Shown here piece after piece: positions 45,774-54,228 of a DNA stretch of 64,000 bases (position 1 is its first letter; each line of letters starts with the position of its first letter). Origin of the DNA: Litoribacter populi (GTDB lineage Bacteria > Bacteroidota > Bacteroidia > Cytophagales > Cyclobacteriaceae); the NCBI RefSeq assembly GCF_007483685.1, contig NZ_VMKN01000001.1:2344393-2408392 (forward strand), in the 5' to 3' direction. The notes under the pieces were generated by a model, which made no database searches, was not told the origin of the DNA, and worked only from the letters and a program-made list of their open reading frames with translations. A program made the translations under genes and the position numbers.

Positions 45774-46244
45774 TTAAAGCTCTTCCATCATCCCTTTGAA
45801 GTCAAACTGTAGATCTTCATGCAGTTTGCTAATAGCCTTTTCAATAGATTTTATTTGATTGTTATACAGGTTTTGCAAAACCGTAGAGCTTGAAAATCTA
45901 ATTGAAGAGGTTTTCATTTTTTTACAGAAATAGATGAGTAATTCTACCTCAGTTTCTTTCTTTCCCGAGTATTTTATCTGCTTTTTCAGATTTCTTAATA
46001 TCTTGCGGAGTCCTTTTTTCGCATAATAAATACCTGGGTTTAGGGAATCAAACTCCGAATCCAATTCCCTTTTTATGCCTTCTATATAATGGAACTCGTT
46101 CTCAGCTTCAAATAAAAGGTAACTCAACAACTCTTTATTATCCTTTTTCAGCTTTGCCAATCTTATTATTAAATTAAAAAGATCCTCCTCACAGAGAAAT
46201 TTCAATTCTTTTTTTATTTGGACCAATGAGGCTGTTGTTGTCAT
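45774..46244 (-). CDS. hypothetical helical protein
   Basis: 156-aa, lysine- and glutamate-rich, predicted almost entirely alpha-helical; no signal peptide. I recognise no named family. Its ATG overlaps the VF530 stop codon by one base (TAATG), so the two are probably made from one message. The convergent neighbour ends two bases away. Confidence 0.65.
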   Translation of the reverse strand: MTTTASLVQIKKELKFLCEEDLFNLIIRLAKLKKDNKELLSYLLFEAENEFHYIEGIKRELDSEFDSLNPGIYYAKKGLRKILRNLKKQIKYSGKKETEVELLIYFCKKMKTSSIRFSSSTVLQNLYNNQIKSIEKAISKLHEDLQFDFKGMMEEL

Positions 46245-46471
46245 TATGAATTTACTATAAACCGGATGTAAAGGTTTTCAACTTTTTCCCGAGCCCAAGG
46301 GGTTTTTCTTAAAAATGTAAGGCTACTTTTGATGCTAGGATTATGGGTAAAGCACCTGATATTTATTCTCTGCCCTAAAGACTCCCATCCAAAATAATCT
46401 ACCAAAGCACTTAAAATTGCTTCGAGAGTTTTGCCATGAAGAGGGTTGTTTAGTTGAGTTTTATCATTCAT
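46244..46471 (-). CDS. VF530 family protein (DUF2132)
   Basis: 75-aa small protein of the VF530/DUF2132 family. Conserved features: [21 protein letters not shown] near residue 10, [30 protein letters not shown] in the second half. A structure for the Vibrio homologue exists and DNA binding was suggested for it, but the function is unsettled. The stop TAA overlaps the next start (TAATG). Confidence 0.88.
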   Translation of the reverse strand: MNDKTQLNNPLHGKTLEAILSALVDYFGWESLGQRINIRCFTHNPSIKSSLTFLRKTPWAREKVENLYIRFIVNS

Positions 46472-46707
46472 GTCACAAAAGTAACATTATTCCACCAATT
46501 TTATATGCCTAACTGTACATGGATCTAAAACAAGTATGCAAACTCGCGAATAAAATAAATTAGCTATTTTAACAAAATATCAGGAATTTGTTTGCTAAAT
46601 TTCATACAGATTCAATATATTCCCTTAAAGTACGGAGGATTATCCAAACCTACTTTATGATGTATAGAGAACTTTAAGTTCTATAAATCCAAAAAAATTT
46701 AAGCATC

Positions 46708-46824
46708 ATGTCAAAAGAGAAAAGTATCAAAAAAGAGGGCGGGAAAAAAGAGCCTGCTAAAAACTTAAAGGAAAAAAGAGTGGCCAAGAAAGCCAAGCAA
46801 GAGGAGAAAAAGAAATCAGCTTGA
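46708..46824 (+). CDS. 38-aa lysine-rich small protein
   Basis: Very small ORF: ATG 46708 to TGA 46822. The product MSKEKSIKKE...KKKSA is about 40% lysine with glutamate and alanine, and may bind nucleic acid. Support for it being real: it sits in a 390-base gap where no other ORF fits, its stop is followed after 6 bases by a strong hairpin terminator, and the sequence is strongly biased. I recall similar short Lys-rich proteins in Bacteroidota but cannot confirm a family. Confidence 0.55.
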   Translation: MSKEKSIKKEGGKKEPAKNLKEKRVAKKAKQEEKKKSA

Positions 46825-46830
46825 TAAGGT

Positions 46831-46860
46831 AAAGAGGTGCATTTGAGCACCTCTTTTTTA
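46831..46860. terminator. terminator between the 38-aa gene and the TAG-interrupted gene
   Basis: 10-bp stem AAAGAGGTGC/GCACCTCTTT with a 6-base loop, T-tract on the plus strand; the minus-strand broken gene ends at 46861, so it likely works in both directions. Confidence 0.8.
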
Positions 46861-47457
46861 TTATTCCTTATCCCTTGGAGGAGGAGTGATCATAATATGT
46901 GCTCTGTGCGTTCCCGGATCCATTATCCAAGGCATCCCTGGAGCCTGAGGTTTCAAAGGCAAACCTGTACTCTCCACAGTAGCAAACGGAATATACACCA
47001 CCTATCGAAAATTAGTGTTTCGCACCTCCCCTTTCTCCGGGTCATAATCCTCCTTATCAGCAGAGAGTACAAACAAGGTTACACCATCTTTAGGCATTTC
47101 TAATTTACCGTCTTTTACTTCTTTTTCTCGGATATCAAAGATTTCCTGAAATGCCTTACCCTCTTTACTTAATTCTCGTCCACGTTCCATGAATGGTTCC
47201 AAGTCCTTGTGATAGCAGGATGCACTAAAGCCTTCCCGTTTTGGATCACTGGCAATACACACCATCTCATTTGAACCCTCTCTTAAAACCGTCCATTCAC
47301 CGTTGGAATCGTAGCCATAGACTTTGGCTCCTTCCCGAAACTCCTCGGGAGCAGCCAAAACAGCTGTTTTGATCTGCGAATCAGCTGATGGAACATTTTG
47401 AGCCCAAAGAGTCGGACTCATCAAAAGCAATAATGAAAAAAGAGATATGGCTTTCAT
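46861..47457 (-). pseudogene. exported protein gene interrupted by an in-frame TAG
   Basis: The gene opens with a signal peptide (MKAISLFSLLLLMSPTLWAQ) and runs 151 codons to TAG at 47002-47004. The same frame then continues without further stop for 46 codons to TAA at 46861-46863. That part (VVYIPFATVESTG, PGMPWIMDPGTHRAHIM) looks fully protein-like, which random read-through would not. I infer a nonsense mutation in a ~198-residue gene, for example TGG or CAG to TAG. The product is likely truncated; read-through or a start at GTG 47001 could restore part. I recognise no named family. Confidence 0.72.
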
Positions 47458-47531
47458 AAAATATTAAGTTTATGGTTAAAATCTGCTTATTAAATCTACC
47501 ATTCTTTCCCCTCAAATGCTAGCTTTAGGCC

Positions 47532-48059
47532 CTATTCTTCCTCAAACATGCCTTTCATTTCTGAAAGCATTTCCTCTACTTCTGCTTTTTTCAACTCAAA
47601 TGCCTCATCCAACTTGCTGTTGTTAGTGAAATGATTCCAATGCTTTTCAGCCTTCTTGATTACCCTGGGCGTGATGTCAAATTCTGTATAATCAAGGTAA
47701 TACTTGGCAATAGCTGAGGCTTTGAAATTGCCAAACAAGTAGATTCTTAAAACATCCACAAATTTTTCGCTGATATCAAATCCCTCCAATGCCTGTACAA
47801 AGGCCCCATTTTGATTTTTATTTTCCTTATCATGGATTGCCTCTAAAAGAGGTTCTAAAGCAGATTGGTTGTTTTCCATTTTGGAAAGTGCCCTAGCGGC
47901 CAAAAATGCACACTCCTTATCTGCCCCCTGTATCAGTTCAACTAATTTAATTATGGTCTCTTCTCCTCCAACTTCAGCCAATTCATCGGCATATTTATAC
48001 GCCTCCTCTTCCTGAGGATTACACATTTTTTCCAGTAAACTATCTATATTTATTTCCAT
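47532..48059 (-). CDS. HEAT-repeat protein
   Basis: 175-aa acidic helical protein with HEAT/Armadillo-like repeats: DELAEVGGEETIIKLVELIQGADKECAFLAARALSKME near residues 25-63 and SALEPLLEAIHDKENKNQNGAFVQALEGF next. No signal peptide. Probably an adaptor for protein interaction. TATATTTG on this strand at 48083-48090 is a good -7 element for it. Confidence 0.8.
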   Translation of the reverse strand: MEINIDSLLEKMCNPQEEEAYKYADELAEVGGEETIIKLVELIQGADKECAFLAARALSKMENNQSALEPLLEAIHDKENKNQNGAFVQALEGFDISEKFVDVLRIYLFGNFKASAIAKYYLDYTEFDITPRVIKKAEKHWNHFTNNSKLDEAFELKKAEVEEMLSEMKGMFEEE

Positions 48060-48082
48060 AAGGTAAATCCAAACTATTTTTA

Positions 48083-48090
48083 CAAATATA
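48083..48090 (-). promoter_or_regulatory. candidate -7 element of the HEAT-repeat gene
   Basis: TATATTTG on the minus strand, 23 bases upstream of ATG 48059, fits TAnnTTTG; no TTG at -33. Confidence 0.4.
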
Positions 48091-48121
48091 AGCCTAAAAA
48101 ACGATTGCCGTAAACCTTGAC

Positions 48122-48832
48122 ATGGATCAAAAATTAATTTCAGCCGCGGAGAGTTCTCATTTATTGGAGATAATTCACCATATTCCTTCTGACAAGGATT
48201 TTAAGGATCATGAGTGGTATTTTTTCCAAGAAAATGAGACCGTCTTGAAATTTCGTCCTCCTATTCATTTCGATTTGGATGAGGAGGGACGGTTGAAGTC
48301 AGAGGATCTCCAGAATTACATCGTGCTTCTAATAAGATCAGGTATCGCGTCTATCGGCTATTTCGAAAATGGGGAAAACATTGACCACAAGGTTTTTAGA
48401 TCATATATGGTCAGAAAAAAACAGGGAAAGAGCCAAATCAAACATCTCAAGACAAAAGGCAAAAGCCGGGCGGGTTCACGGGTCCGTTTGGCTGAAACTT
48501 TGGAGTTTTTTGAAGAGATTAATGAAAGGCTTGACCAATATTTTTCTCAATATTTTGTCGGTAAAATTGCTCTAAGTTGCTCCACCACGCTTATACCCTA
48601 CCTTTTCAATAGCAAGACTCCTACCCCATTTGAAAAAAGCGATTCTCGGATTAAAACTGTTCCCCGTCATATCCAAAACCCTACTTTCGAGGCGTTGATG
48701 GCCACCAATGAATTTCTGAAAAAGGGGGAATTAAGGTATAAGCCGGAAGCCCTGGAGTTGCTAAAAGGCTTAATTTCGAGTGAGTCAAATTTGAGTTCTA
48801 ATCCGGATGAAGAGGAGGATGAAAACTGGTAA
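48122..48832 (+). CDS. bVLRF1-like protein (Vms1/ANKZF1-type release-factor fold)
   Basis: 236-aa protein that I place in the bacterial VLRF1 family, related to the eRF1-like domain of eukaryotic Vms1/ANKZF1, which frees nascent chains from stalled 60S ribosomes. Residues 93-124 hold the core: RSYMVRKKQGKSQ, with the catalytic-type motif GKSQ (G102, Q105; pattern GxxQ), then KTKGKSRAGSRVRLAE, a basic loop like the RSAGASLRR segment of ANKZF1. An acidic tail ends DEEEDENW. Function in bacteria is not established; peptidyl-tRNA hydrolysis is the family inference. Followed 51 bases on by the radical-SAM start I prefer. Confidence 0.78.
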   Translation: MDQKLISAAESSHLLEIIHHIPSDKDFKDHEWYFFQENETVLKFRPPIHFDLDEEGRLKSEDLQNYIVLLIRSGIASIGYFENGENIDHKVFRSYMVRKKQGKSQIKHLKTKGKSRAGSRVRLAETLEFFEEINERLDQYFSQYFVGKIALSCSTTLIPYLFNSKTPTPFEKSDSRIKTVPRHIQNPTFEALMATNEFLKKGELRYKPEALELLKGLISSESNLSSNPDEEEDENW

Positions 48833-48883
48833 TATTTGGTTTCAGAGAAAACCTTGTCGAACTTTGCAGTAAAATCGACCGTC

Positions 48884-51049
48884 GTGCAACAACAAGTACT
48901 CCTCATCACCCCGCCCTTTACCCAATTAAACACGCCATATCCCGCTACGGCCTACCTTAAGGGTTTTCTTAATACGATTGGAGTGTCAGCAAAACAGGCT
49001 GATCTTGGCATTGAGGTGATATTGAGACTTTTTTCTAGAAGTGGACTTGAGGAAATGTTCGCTCAAATCCCAAAGGACCGAAAAGAAACCCTTACCCCGA
49101 ATTCCAACCGTATATTTAAATTGAAGAAGGATTATATTGATACCATTGATCCGGTTATCAGTTTTCTTCAGTTCAAAAATCCAACCTTGGCCTACAATAT
49201 CTGTGATGAGGATTTCCTTCCCCAGGCTTCCAGATTTCAACAATTGGAAGAGCTTGATTGGGCATTTGGGACTATGGGGATTCAAGATAAAGCAAGGCAC
49301 TTGGCGACCCTATATTTGGAAGATTTAAGCGATTTTATCCAAGAGGCAGTGGATCCCAATTTTGGGTTCAGCCGTTATGCAGAGAGGCTCGGGAGATCAG
49401 CTAGCTCCTTCGATCCGTTATATGAAGCGATCCAATCAGCTCCTTCTTTTATCGATAAAATGATTTTTGAACTGTTGGAGCCCAAAATGCAGGGCATAAC
49501 AACTGTTTGTATTTCAGTCCCGTTTCCTGGAAATCTTTTCGGGGCTTTAAGAGCTGGGCAGTTTATTAAAGCCAATTATCCCAAGGTCTCCATAGCCATG
49601 GGAGGCGGATATCCCAACACTGAACTGAGGTCAATTAAAGACCCTAGAATATTTGAATTTGTGGATTTTATCACACTTGACGATGGCGAAAGGCCTCTTG
49701 AGAACCTACTTCAATATTTAAATGGGGAAATCCCACAGGAAAAACTCAAAAGAACATTTTTTAAGAATGGAGAGAAGATCGCCTATTCCATAGGTCAGTC
49801 ATTGGACGTTCCATTCAGCAAAGTAGGAACGCCTGACTACGAAGGTCTACCTTTACAGAATTATCTTTCTGTCATCGAGATTGTCAACCCCATGCACCGA
49901 CTTTGGTCAGATGGAAGATGGAACAAGCTTACCATGGCCCATGGCTGCTATTGGAAGAAATGCAACTTCTGCGATGTTTCTTTGAATTACATTCAACATT
50001 ATGAACCAATTAGCGCACAGTTGATTTGTGACAGGATTGAGGAGTTGATTAAGCAAACTGGTCAGACAGGATTTCACTTTGTCGATGAGGCGGCACCACC
50101 AGCCCTGATGCGGGAATTGGCGATAGAAATTCTCAGGAGAGATTTAAAGATTACCTGGTGGACTAATATTCGCTTTGAGCAAAGGTTTACATTGGACCTT
50201 TGTCGCCTTCTTAAAGCTTCCGGTTGCATAGCTGTATCGGGAGGTCTGGAAGTTGCCTCTGACCGATTGCTGAAACTCATGCAAAAAGGTGTAACGGTCG
50301 AGCAAGTCGCAAAAGTGGCTCATAACTTTACTGAGTCCGGCATTATGGTACACGCCTACCTAATGTACGGATTTCCGACCCAGACTGATCAGGAAACGAT
50401 TGATAGTCTAGAAATGGTTAGACAACTCTTTCAATACAATGTACTTCAATCAGGGTTTTGGCATTTATTTGCCATGACCGCGCACAGTCCTATCGGTCAT
50501 GAACCTGCTAAATTTGGTGTGACGAGGGTCGGTCCTGATTTCGGTGGGTTTGCCGACAATGATCTCATTCATGAAGATCCAACAGGGGCCGAACATGAAT
50601 GGTACAGCGATGGACTTAAAAAGGCCCTATTTAATTATATGCATGGTTTAGGTTTTGATTTTGACTTACAGGAATGGTTCGATTTTGAAATTCCAGAAAC
50701 ATCCGTTCCCAGCAATTTTATCTATAATGCCATTACTGATGAGGCGGCCGAAAAATTGAGCTCAAATTCAAAACTTGTATGGATCGGAAATCAGCCTGAA
50801 CTTAAGATCACGGGTCAAAATAAAGGTATCCTCTTTATTGAAAATAAGACTTCTTCCCTTCAAGTTAGGTTTAAAAAAGATAATGAAGCCATCTTAAAAT
50901 GGCTGTTCGACAATCTTCAAGGACACAACTCCATTGCCTGGTCAGCTCTACAGGAAAATCTGCAAGAAAATCAAAATCCATCTTGGGATAGGCTCCACCA
51001 ATCCAGGGTATGGAACGAGTTAAGGTCGGTTGGACTATTGATTGTTTGA
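48884..51049 (+). CDS. B12-binding-domain radical SAM protein with a CX4CX2C cluster motif
   Basis: 721-aa protein with an N-terminal cobalamin-binding-like region (VLLITPPF, then VSIAMGGGYPNTEL) and a radical SAM core. The [4Fe-4S] ligands are Cys355, Cys360 and Cys363 in HGCYWKKCNFCD, spaced CX4CX2C instead of the usual CX3CX2C. The SAM-domain segment SGGLEVASDRLLKLMQKGVTVEQV is well preserved and a C-terminal region follows. GTG 48884 gives the normal family start (MQQQVLLITPPF); TTG codons at 48836 and 48854 are alternatives. Substrate unknown. Convergent with the amidase, 15-base overlap. Confidence 0.87.
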   Translation: MQQQVLLITPPFTQLNTPYPATAYLKGFLNTIGVSAKQADLGIEVILRLFSRSGLEEMFAQIPKDRKETLTPNSNRIFKLKKDYIDTIDPVISFLQFKNPTLAYNICDEDFLPQASRFQQLEELDWAFGTMGIQDKARHLATLYLEDLSDFIQEAVDPNFGFSRYAERLGRSASSFDPLYEAIQSAPSFIDKMIFELLEPKMQGITTVCISVPFPGNLFGALRAGQFIKANYPKVSIAMGGGYPNTELRSIKDPRIFEFVDFITLDDGERPLENLLQYLNGEIPQEKLKRTFFKNGEKIAYSIGQSLDVPFSKVGTPDYEGLPLQNYLSVIEIVNPMHRLWSDGRWNKLTMAHGCYWKKCNFCDVSLNYIQHYEPISAQLICDRIEELIKQTGQTGFHFVDEAAPPALMRELAIEILRRDLKITWWTNIRFEQRFTLDLCRLLKASGCIAVSGGLEVASDRLLKLMQKGVTVEQVAKVAHNFTESGIMVHAYLMYGFPTQTDQETIDSLEMVRQLFQYNVLQSGFWHLFAMTAHSPIGHEPAKFGVTRVGPDFGGFADNDLIHEDPTGAEHEWYSDGLKKALFNYMHGLGFDFDLQEWFDFEIPETSVPSNFIYNAITDEAAEKLSSNSKLVWIGNQPELKITGQNKGILFIENKTSSLQVRFKKDNEAILKWLFDNLQGHNSIAWSALQENLQENQNPSWDRLHQSRVWNELRSVGLLIV

Positions 51050-51727
51050 TGATTCCAATTCCGTTACTCCTGCCAAATTCATATCTGCTATCCTTTTCCG
51101 GACTGCTTTCATAAACTTATCCCCAGGGTCAGTTTTGACGGTAAGGTACCCCGGATCGGTTTCTTTCCAATAAGGATGCTCTTTGAATAATTGGTATTCA
51201 TGGTGACCAATCACATGCGTGATGTCATATTTACTTTTCAGATAGCGAATGATCTGTTCATTGGCTTTTTCTTGAGCCTTTGTTAGGGGCATCTCGTCAC
51301 TACCTATATTTTCAATCCCTACGGCACAGTGGTTCAAGCCAATGGTATGTCTAGCGAAATGATTTTCCGGCATCAACTTAAAAATGGTCCCATCTTGGTC
51401 TACAAGGTATTGGCTAGAAACGTTTAAGGCACTAGCTCCCTGCAAACCATCTCTAGCTGCAGGCAAGACTGATGGGTCAAACACATCGAAAGTCTTTTCA
51501 ATTGTCGGGACCACGGTCCAGTGAAGGACCACCATCTTCGGTTCAATTTCAACAGTCTCTGTTTCAATCCCATGACGATCATTCAAGTATTTTAAACTTA
51601 ATTCAATCCTTTCCTCGTCATAGTTGATAAATTTATCAAAAGTCCTAAAAGTTGCATTAGGTGCGCATGAGAGATTACAGAAAAACGCAAACCAAATCAG
51701 GATGGCAAACAATAATTTATAATTCAT
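51035..51727 (-). CDS. N-acetylmuramoyl-L-alanine amidase (Amidase_2 type)
   Basis: Peptidoglycan amidase of 230 aa that cuts the bond between MurNAc and the stem peptide. N-terminal export signal with a possible lipoprotein Cys at residue 21 (NLSC, not an ideal lipobox). Zinc-domain features: VVLHWTVVP near residue 66, SSQYLVDQDGTIFKLMPENHFARHT, NHCAVGIENIG, HVIGHHEY near 172 and KTDPGDKF, containing the His ligands of the family. Its 3' end overlaps the radical-SAM gene by 15 bases. Confidence 0.92.
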   Translation of the reverse strand: MNYKLLFAILIWFAFFCNLSCAPNATFRTFDKFINYDEERIELSLKYLNDRHGIETETVEIEPKMVVLHWTVVPTIEKTFDVFDPSVLPAARDGLQGASALNVSSQYLVDQDGTIFKLMPENHFARHTIGLNHCAVGIENIGSDEMPLTKAQEKANEQIIRYLKSKYDITHVIGHHEYQLFKEHPYWKETDPGYLTVKTDPGDKFMKAVRKRIADMNLAGVTELESSNNQ

Positions 51728-51783
51728 GTGTCAATATAAAAAAGTCCAAGTAAGAATTAGCACCAATACTATTTGAACGGCAT

Positions 51784-51811
51784 AAAAAAAACCGGACTGA
51801 ATCCGGTTTTT
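51784..51811 (-). terminator. terminator of the aldo/keto reductase gene
   Basis: 10-bp stem (AAAAACCGGA/TCCGGTTTTT read on plus) with a 5-base loop; on the minus strand it ends in a run of T residues just after the reductase stop. Confidence 0.8.
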
Positions 51812-51814
51812 ATT

Positions 51815-52765
51815 TTAATCCCATAAATCTTCCATTTTGTAGGGGGATCCCTCCATTGTCCAAAAAGAGCCATCCACAAATCGATAAGGCCCTTTTAATT
51901 TGGATATTTTTTCCATATCAACCTGATTTAGTTCAACATCCAAACTCTTAAAGTTTTCCCTAATTCTTGACTCATTTACTGATTTAGGAATTACAACAGT
52001 ATCCCTTTCAATTGCCCAAGCAATCAAAACCTGGGCTGGTGAAATATGATGTTTTTGAGCAATACTCTTAATTGTTTCATTATCCAACAAATTGGGCTCA
52101 TCATCTTTCTTCATTGCTGAGGCTCTATCAGTGCTTCCTAGAGGAGAATATGCAGTTACTTGAACTCCATTTTCATGACAAAACTCTATTAACTCATCTT
52201 GAGGAAGCAAAGGATGAAGCTCAATTTGGTTCATCTCCGGCATTACTTCACAATTATCGAGGATTTCAGTTAGGTGTTTCACATTAAAATTTGAAACACC
52301 TACATGATTGGCCAATCCTTCATGAAATGCCTCTTCCATGCCTTCCCAAGTTTCCATTAGTGGTGCTTCATCATAAGATAAAAAATCCCCTGGCTCACTA
52401 ATATTAACCTTATCTTCTTTGTGAGAAACAGGCCAATGAATAAGGTATAAGTCAAGATAATCTAACTTTAAGTCCTTCAATGTTCTTTTCAATGCAGGGA
52501 TAACTTGATCCTTTTTATGTGCGTTGTTCCAAAGTTTTGAAGTGACAAAAACCTCTTCTCGGCTAACTATTCCATCTTTAAAAGCTTTTTGCAGGGCTTT
52601 TCCTACTTCTTTTTCATTTTGATAAATAGGAGCACAGTCAATATGTCTATATCCACACTTCAAGGCATGAAGCACCGCATCATACACCTCTCCTGGCTTG
52701 CTTTTCCATGTACCAAGACCTAATATGGGCATCTCATCCCCATTCTCAAATTTTACTGATTTCAT
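51815..52765 (-). CDS. aldo/keto reductase
   Basis: NADPH-dependent (alpha/beta)8-barrel oxidoreductase of 316 aa. The tetrad is Asp43, Tyr48, Lys77 and His110, in GYRHIDCAPIY, VTSKLW and LIHWP. GVSNFNVKHL near residue 157 and IPKSVNESRIRENF near residue 264 (cofactor binding) are also typical. It reduces aldehydes or ketones; the substrate is unknown. Terminator just downstream. Its upstream neighbour, the flavin oxidase, is on the same strand 84 bases away. Confidence 0.94.
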   Translation of the reverse strand: MKSVKFENGDEMPILGLGTWKSKPGEVYDAVLHALKCGYRHIDCAPIYQNEKEVGKALQKAFKDGIVSREEVFVTSKLWNNAHKKDQVIPALKRTLKDLKLDYLDLYLIHWPVSHKEDKVNISEPGDFLSYDEAPLMETWEGMEEAFHEGLANHVGVSNFNVKHLTEILDNCEVMPEMNQIELHPLLPQDELIEFCHENGVQVTAYSPLGSTDRASAMKKDDEPNLLDNETIKSIAQKHHISPAQVLIAWAIERDTVVIPKSVNESRIRENFKSLDVELNQVDMEKISKLKGPYRFVDGSFWTMEGSPYKMEDLWD

Positions 52766-52849
52766 TGGATAATATTTCTTTAAAAATTAACATGAAGTCT
52801 CCTGCGTTTACTTATCAAAAGTGATACTACAATTTGCAGAGAGAAAATC

Positions 52850-54142
52850 TTATTTTAACTCAGTCTCCATTACAATAGGCTTTAATCCTCCATTTTGCTC
52901 CATATTGTGTTTAAGAATAATGGATTCAGCGGCCCTTCGCCCTGACCTCATTGCAGCATTCAAAGAGGGGTTTAACAGATAATCCCCAGCCAAATGTACA
53001 TTTTCCCCAATCTTACAGTCCACGGCAAGTATATCATGTTTCAAAACAGGAATATCGGGTAATGCTTCTTCAATTTCATAAGTATGGATATGCTCAAAGT
53101 ATTCGGATCGAATACCACTCAATACTTGTAGTTCTTTTGCCACTCTGGCAACAAGATCTTCAACTCCTACAGTATCATTTACTATGCTGACAGAAAGTAA
53201 GGCTTTTTCCGTTGTTGAATACGATGGACTCACATCTGTGTGGAAAACAAGATTATTGATCAAGAAATTTTCTCCTGGTACCAAACCAATAGATGGTTGA
53301 GCTAAGAAGGACCTGGAAATGGCATAATAAATATTAGTTACCTTATGATAATTAAACTCACCTTCCTTCTTGAAATCTTTCAAATAGGTTGGTAATGTTG
53401 TACAAATGATTTCATCAGCAACAATTTCTTCACCGTCTTCTAATGTAATAACGCTACCATCCACAAATTTCACCATGGTGTTAAAGCGGACTGCCGTGTT
53501 TTTCAGCTTTCCGTATAGCTGGTTAGGAATTTCCTGCATACCAAGTTCTGGGATAGCAACTTTTCCTTTATGAAGCATTTTAAATACAAATTCAAACATA
53601 CTTGAAGGGGTTTTCAATTCACCTTCCAAAAAGATTCCTTTAAATAAAGGATTTAAGAAATTGGCTATAATTTCCGGAGAAAAGCCTCGGGCTAAAAAAT
53701 ACTCCCTGGTGGTAAGCACATCGGTTTTGAATATCTGCTCTTCCGATTTTTGCATCAGCCCCGCAGAAATTGTAAAAAGTTTGATCTTATCCTTGGTGTT
53801 ACCCACTTTAGATAAAGCCATAGAGAAAATTCCCGCTGGATTGAGAAAAGGATCTGTCACGTGCATGGAGCCATCTGATCGCAAAATTACCATGTCAGGA
53901 TCAAAATATTTTAGATTGAGGGCATCATAATCCAAATACCGTTTTCCCTCGGGATAACCGGTTAAAAATATCTGAAACCCTCTGTCCAACAAATAACCAT
54001 TTTTCAGATCCGTTCTAACCCTGCCACCAACACTGTCAGAACTCTCTAAAATGACGGGGCGATATCCAACCGCCTCTAGCTCATAAGCAGCCACCAGCCC
54101 GGCCATCCCAGCTCCTATAATGTAAACCTTTTTATCGTTCAT
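52850..54142 (-). CDS. FAD-dependent amine oxidase/protoporphyrinogen oxidase-like protein
   Basis: 430-aa flavoprotein. The dinucleotide-binding motif VYIIGAGMAGLVAAYEL lies at residue 6, followed by ESSDSVGGRVRTD near 33 (the GGR-x-x-T type FAD motif) and a C-terminal FAD segment VHLAGDYLLNPSLNAAMRSGRRAAESI near 387. It resembles phytoene-desaturase/protoporphyrinogen-oxidase family proteins, including many of unknown substrate in Bacteroidota. Divergent from a serine hydrolase gene. Confidence 0.9.
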   Translation of the reverse strand: MNDKKVYIIGAGMAGLVAAYELEAVGYRPVILESSDSVGGRVRTDLKNGYLLDRGFQIFLTGYPEGKRYLDYDALNLKYFDPDMVILRSDGSMHVTDPFLNPAGIFSMALSKVGNTKDKIKLFTISAGLMQKSEEQIFKTDVLTTREYFLARGFSPEIIANFLNPLFKGIFLEGELKTPSSMFEFVFKMLHKGKVAIPELGMQEIPNQLYGKLKNTAVRFNTMVKFVDGSVITLEDGEEIVADEIICTTLPTYLKDFKKEGEFNYHKVTNIYYAISRSFLAQPSIGLVPGENFLINNLVFHTDVSPSYSTTEKALLSVSIVNDTVGVEDLVARVAKELQVLSGIRSEYFEHIHTYEIEEALPDIPVLKHDILAVDCKIGENVHLAGDYLLNPSLNAAMRSGRRAAESIILKHNMEQNGGLKPIVMETELK

Positions 54143-54228
54143 TATATTCTTTGATTTATTTATATTACTGCCTATTCAAAAAAATGTTTCTATGAATTAT
54201 TTCTATCGATAAAACCAACCTATTAAAA

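Noticed and set aside
46837-47103. Plus-strand ORF of 88 codons here
   Set aside because: It lies antisense to the secreted gene and has no protein-like pattern; the minus strand reads as the real protein with an in-frame TAG.
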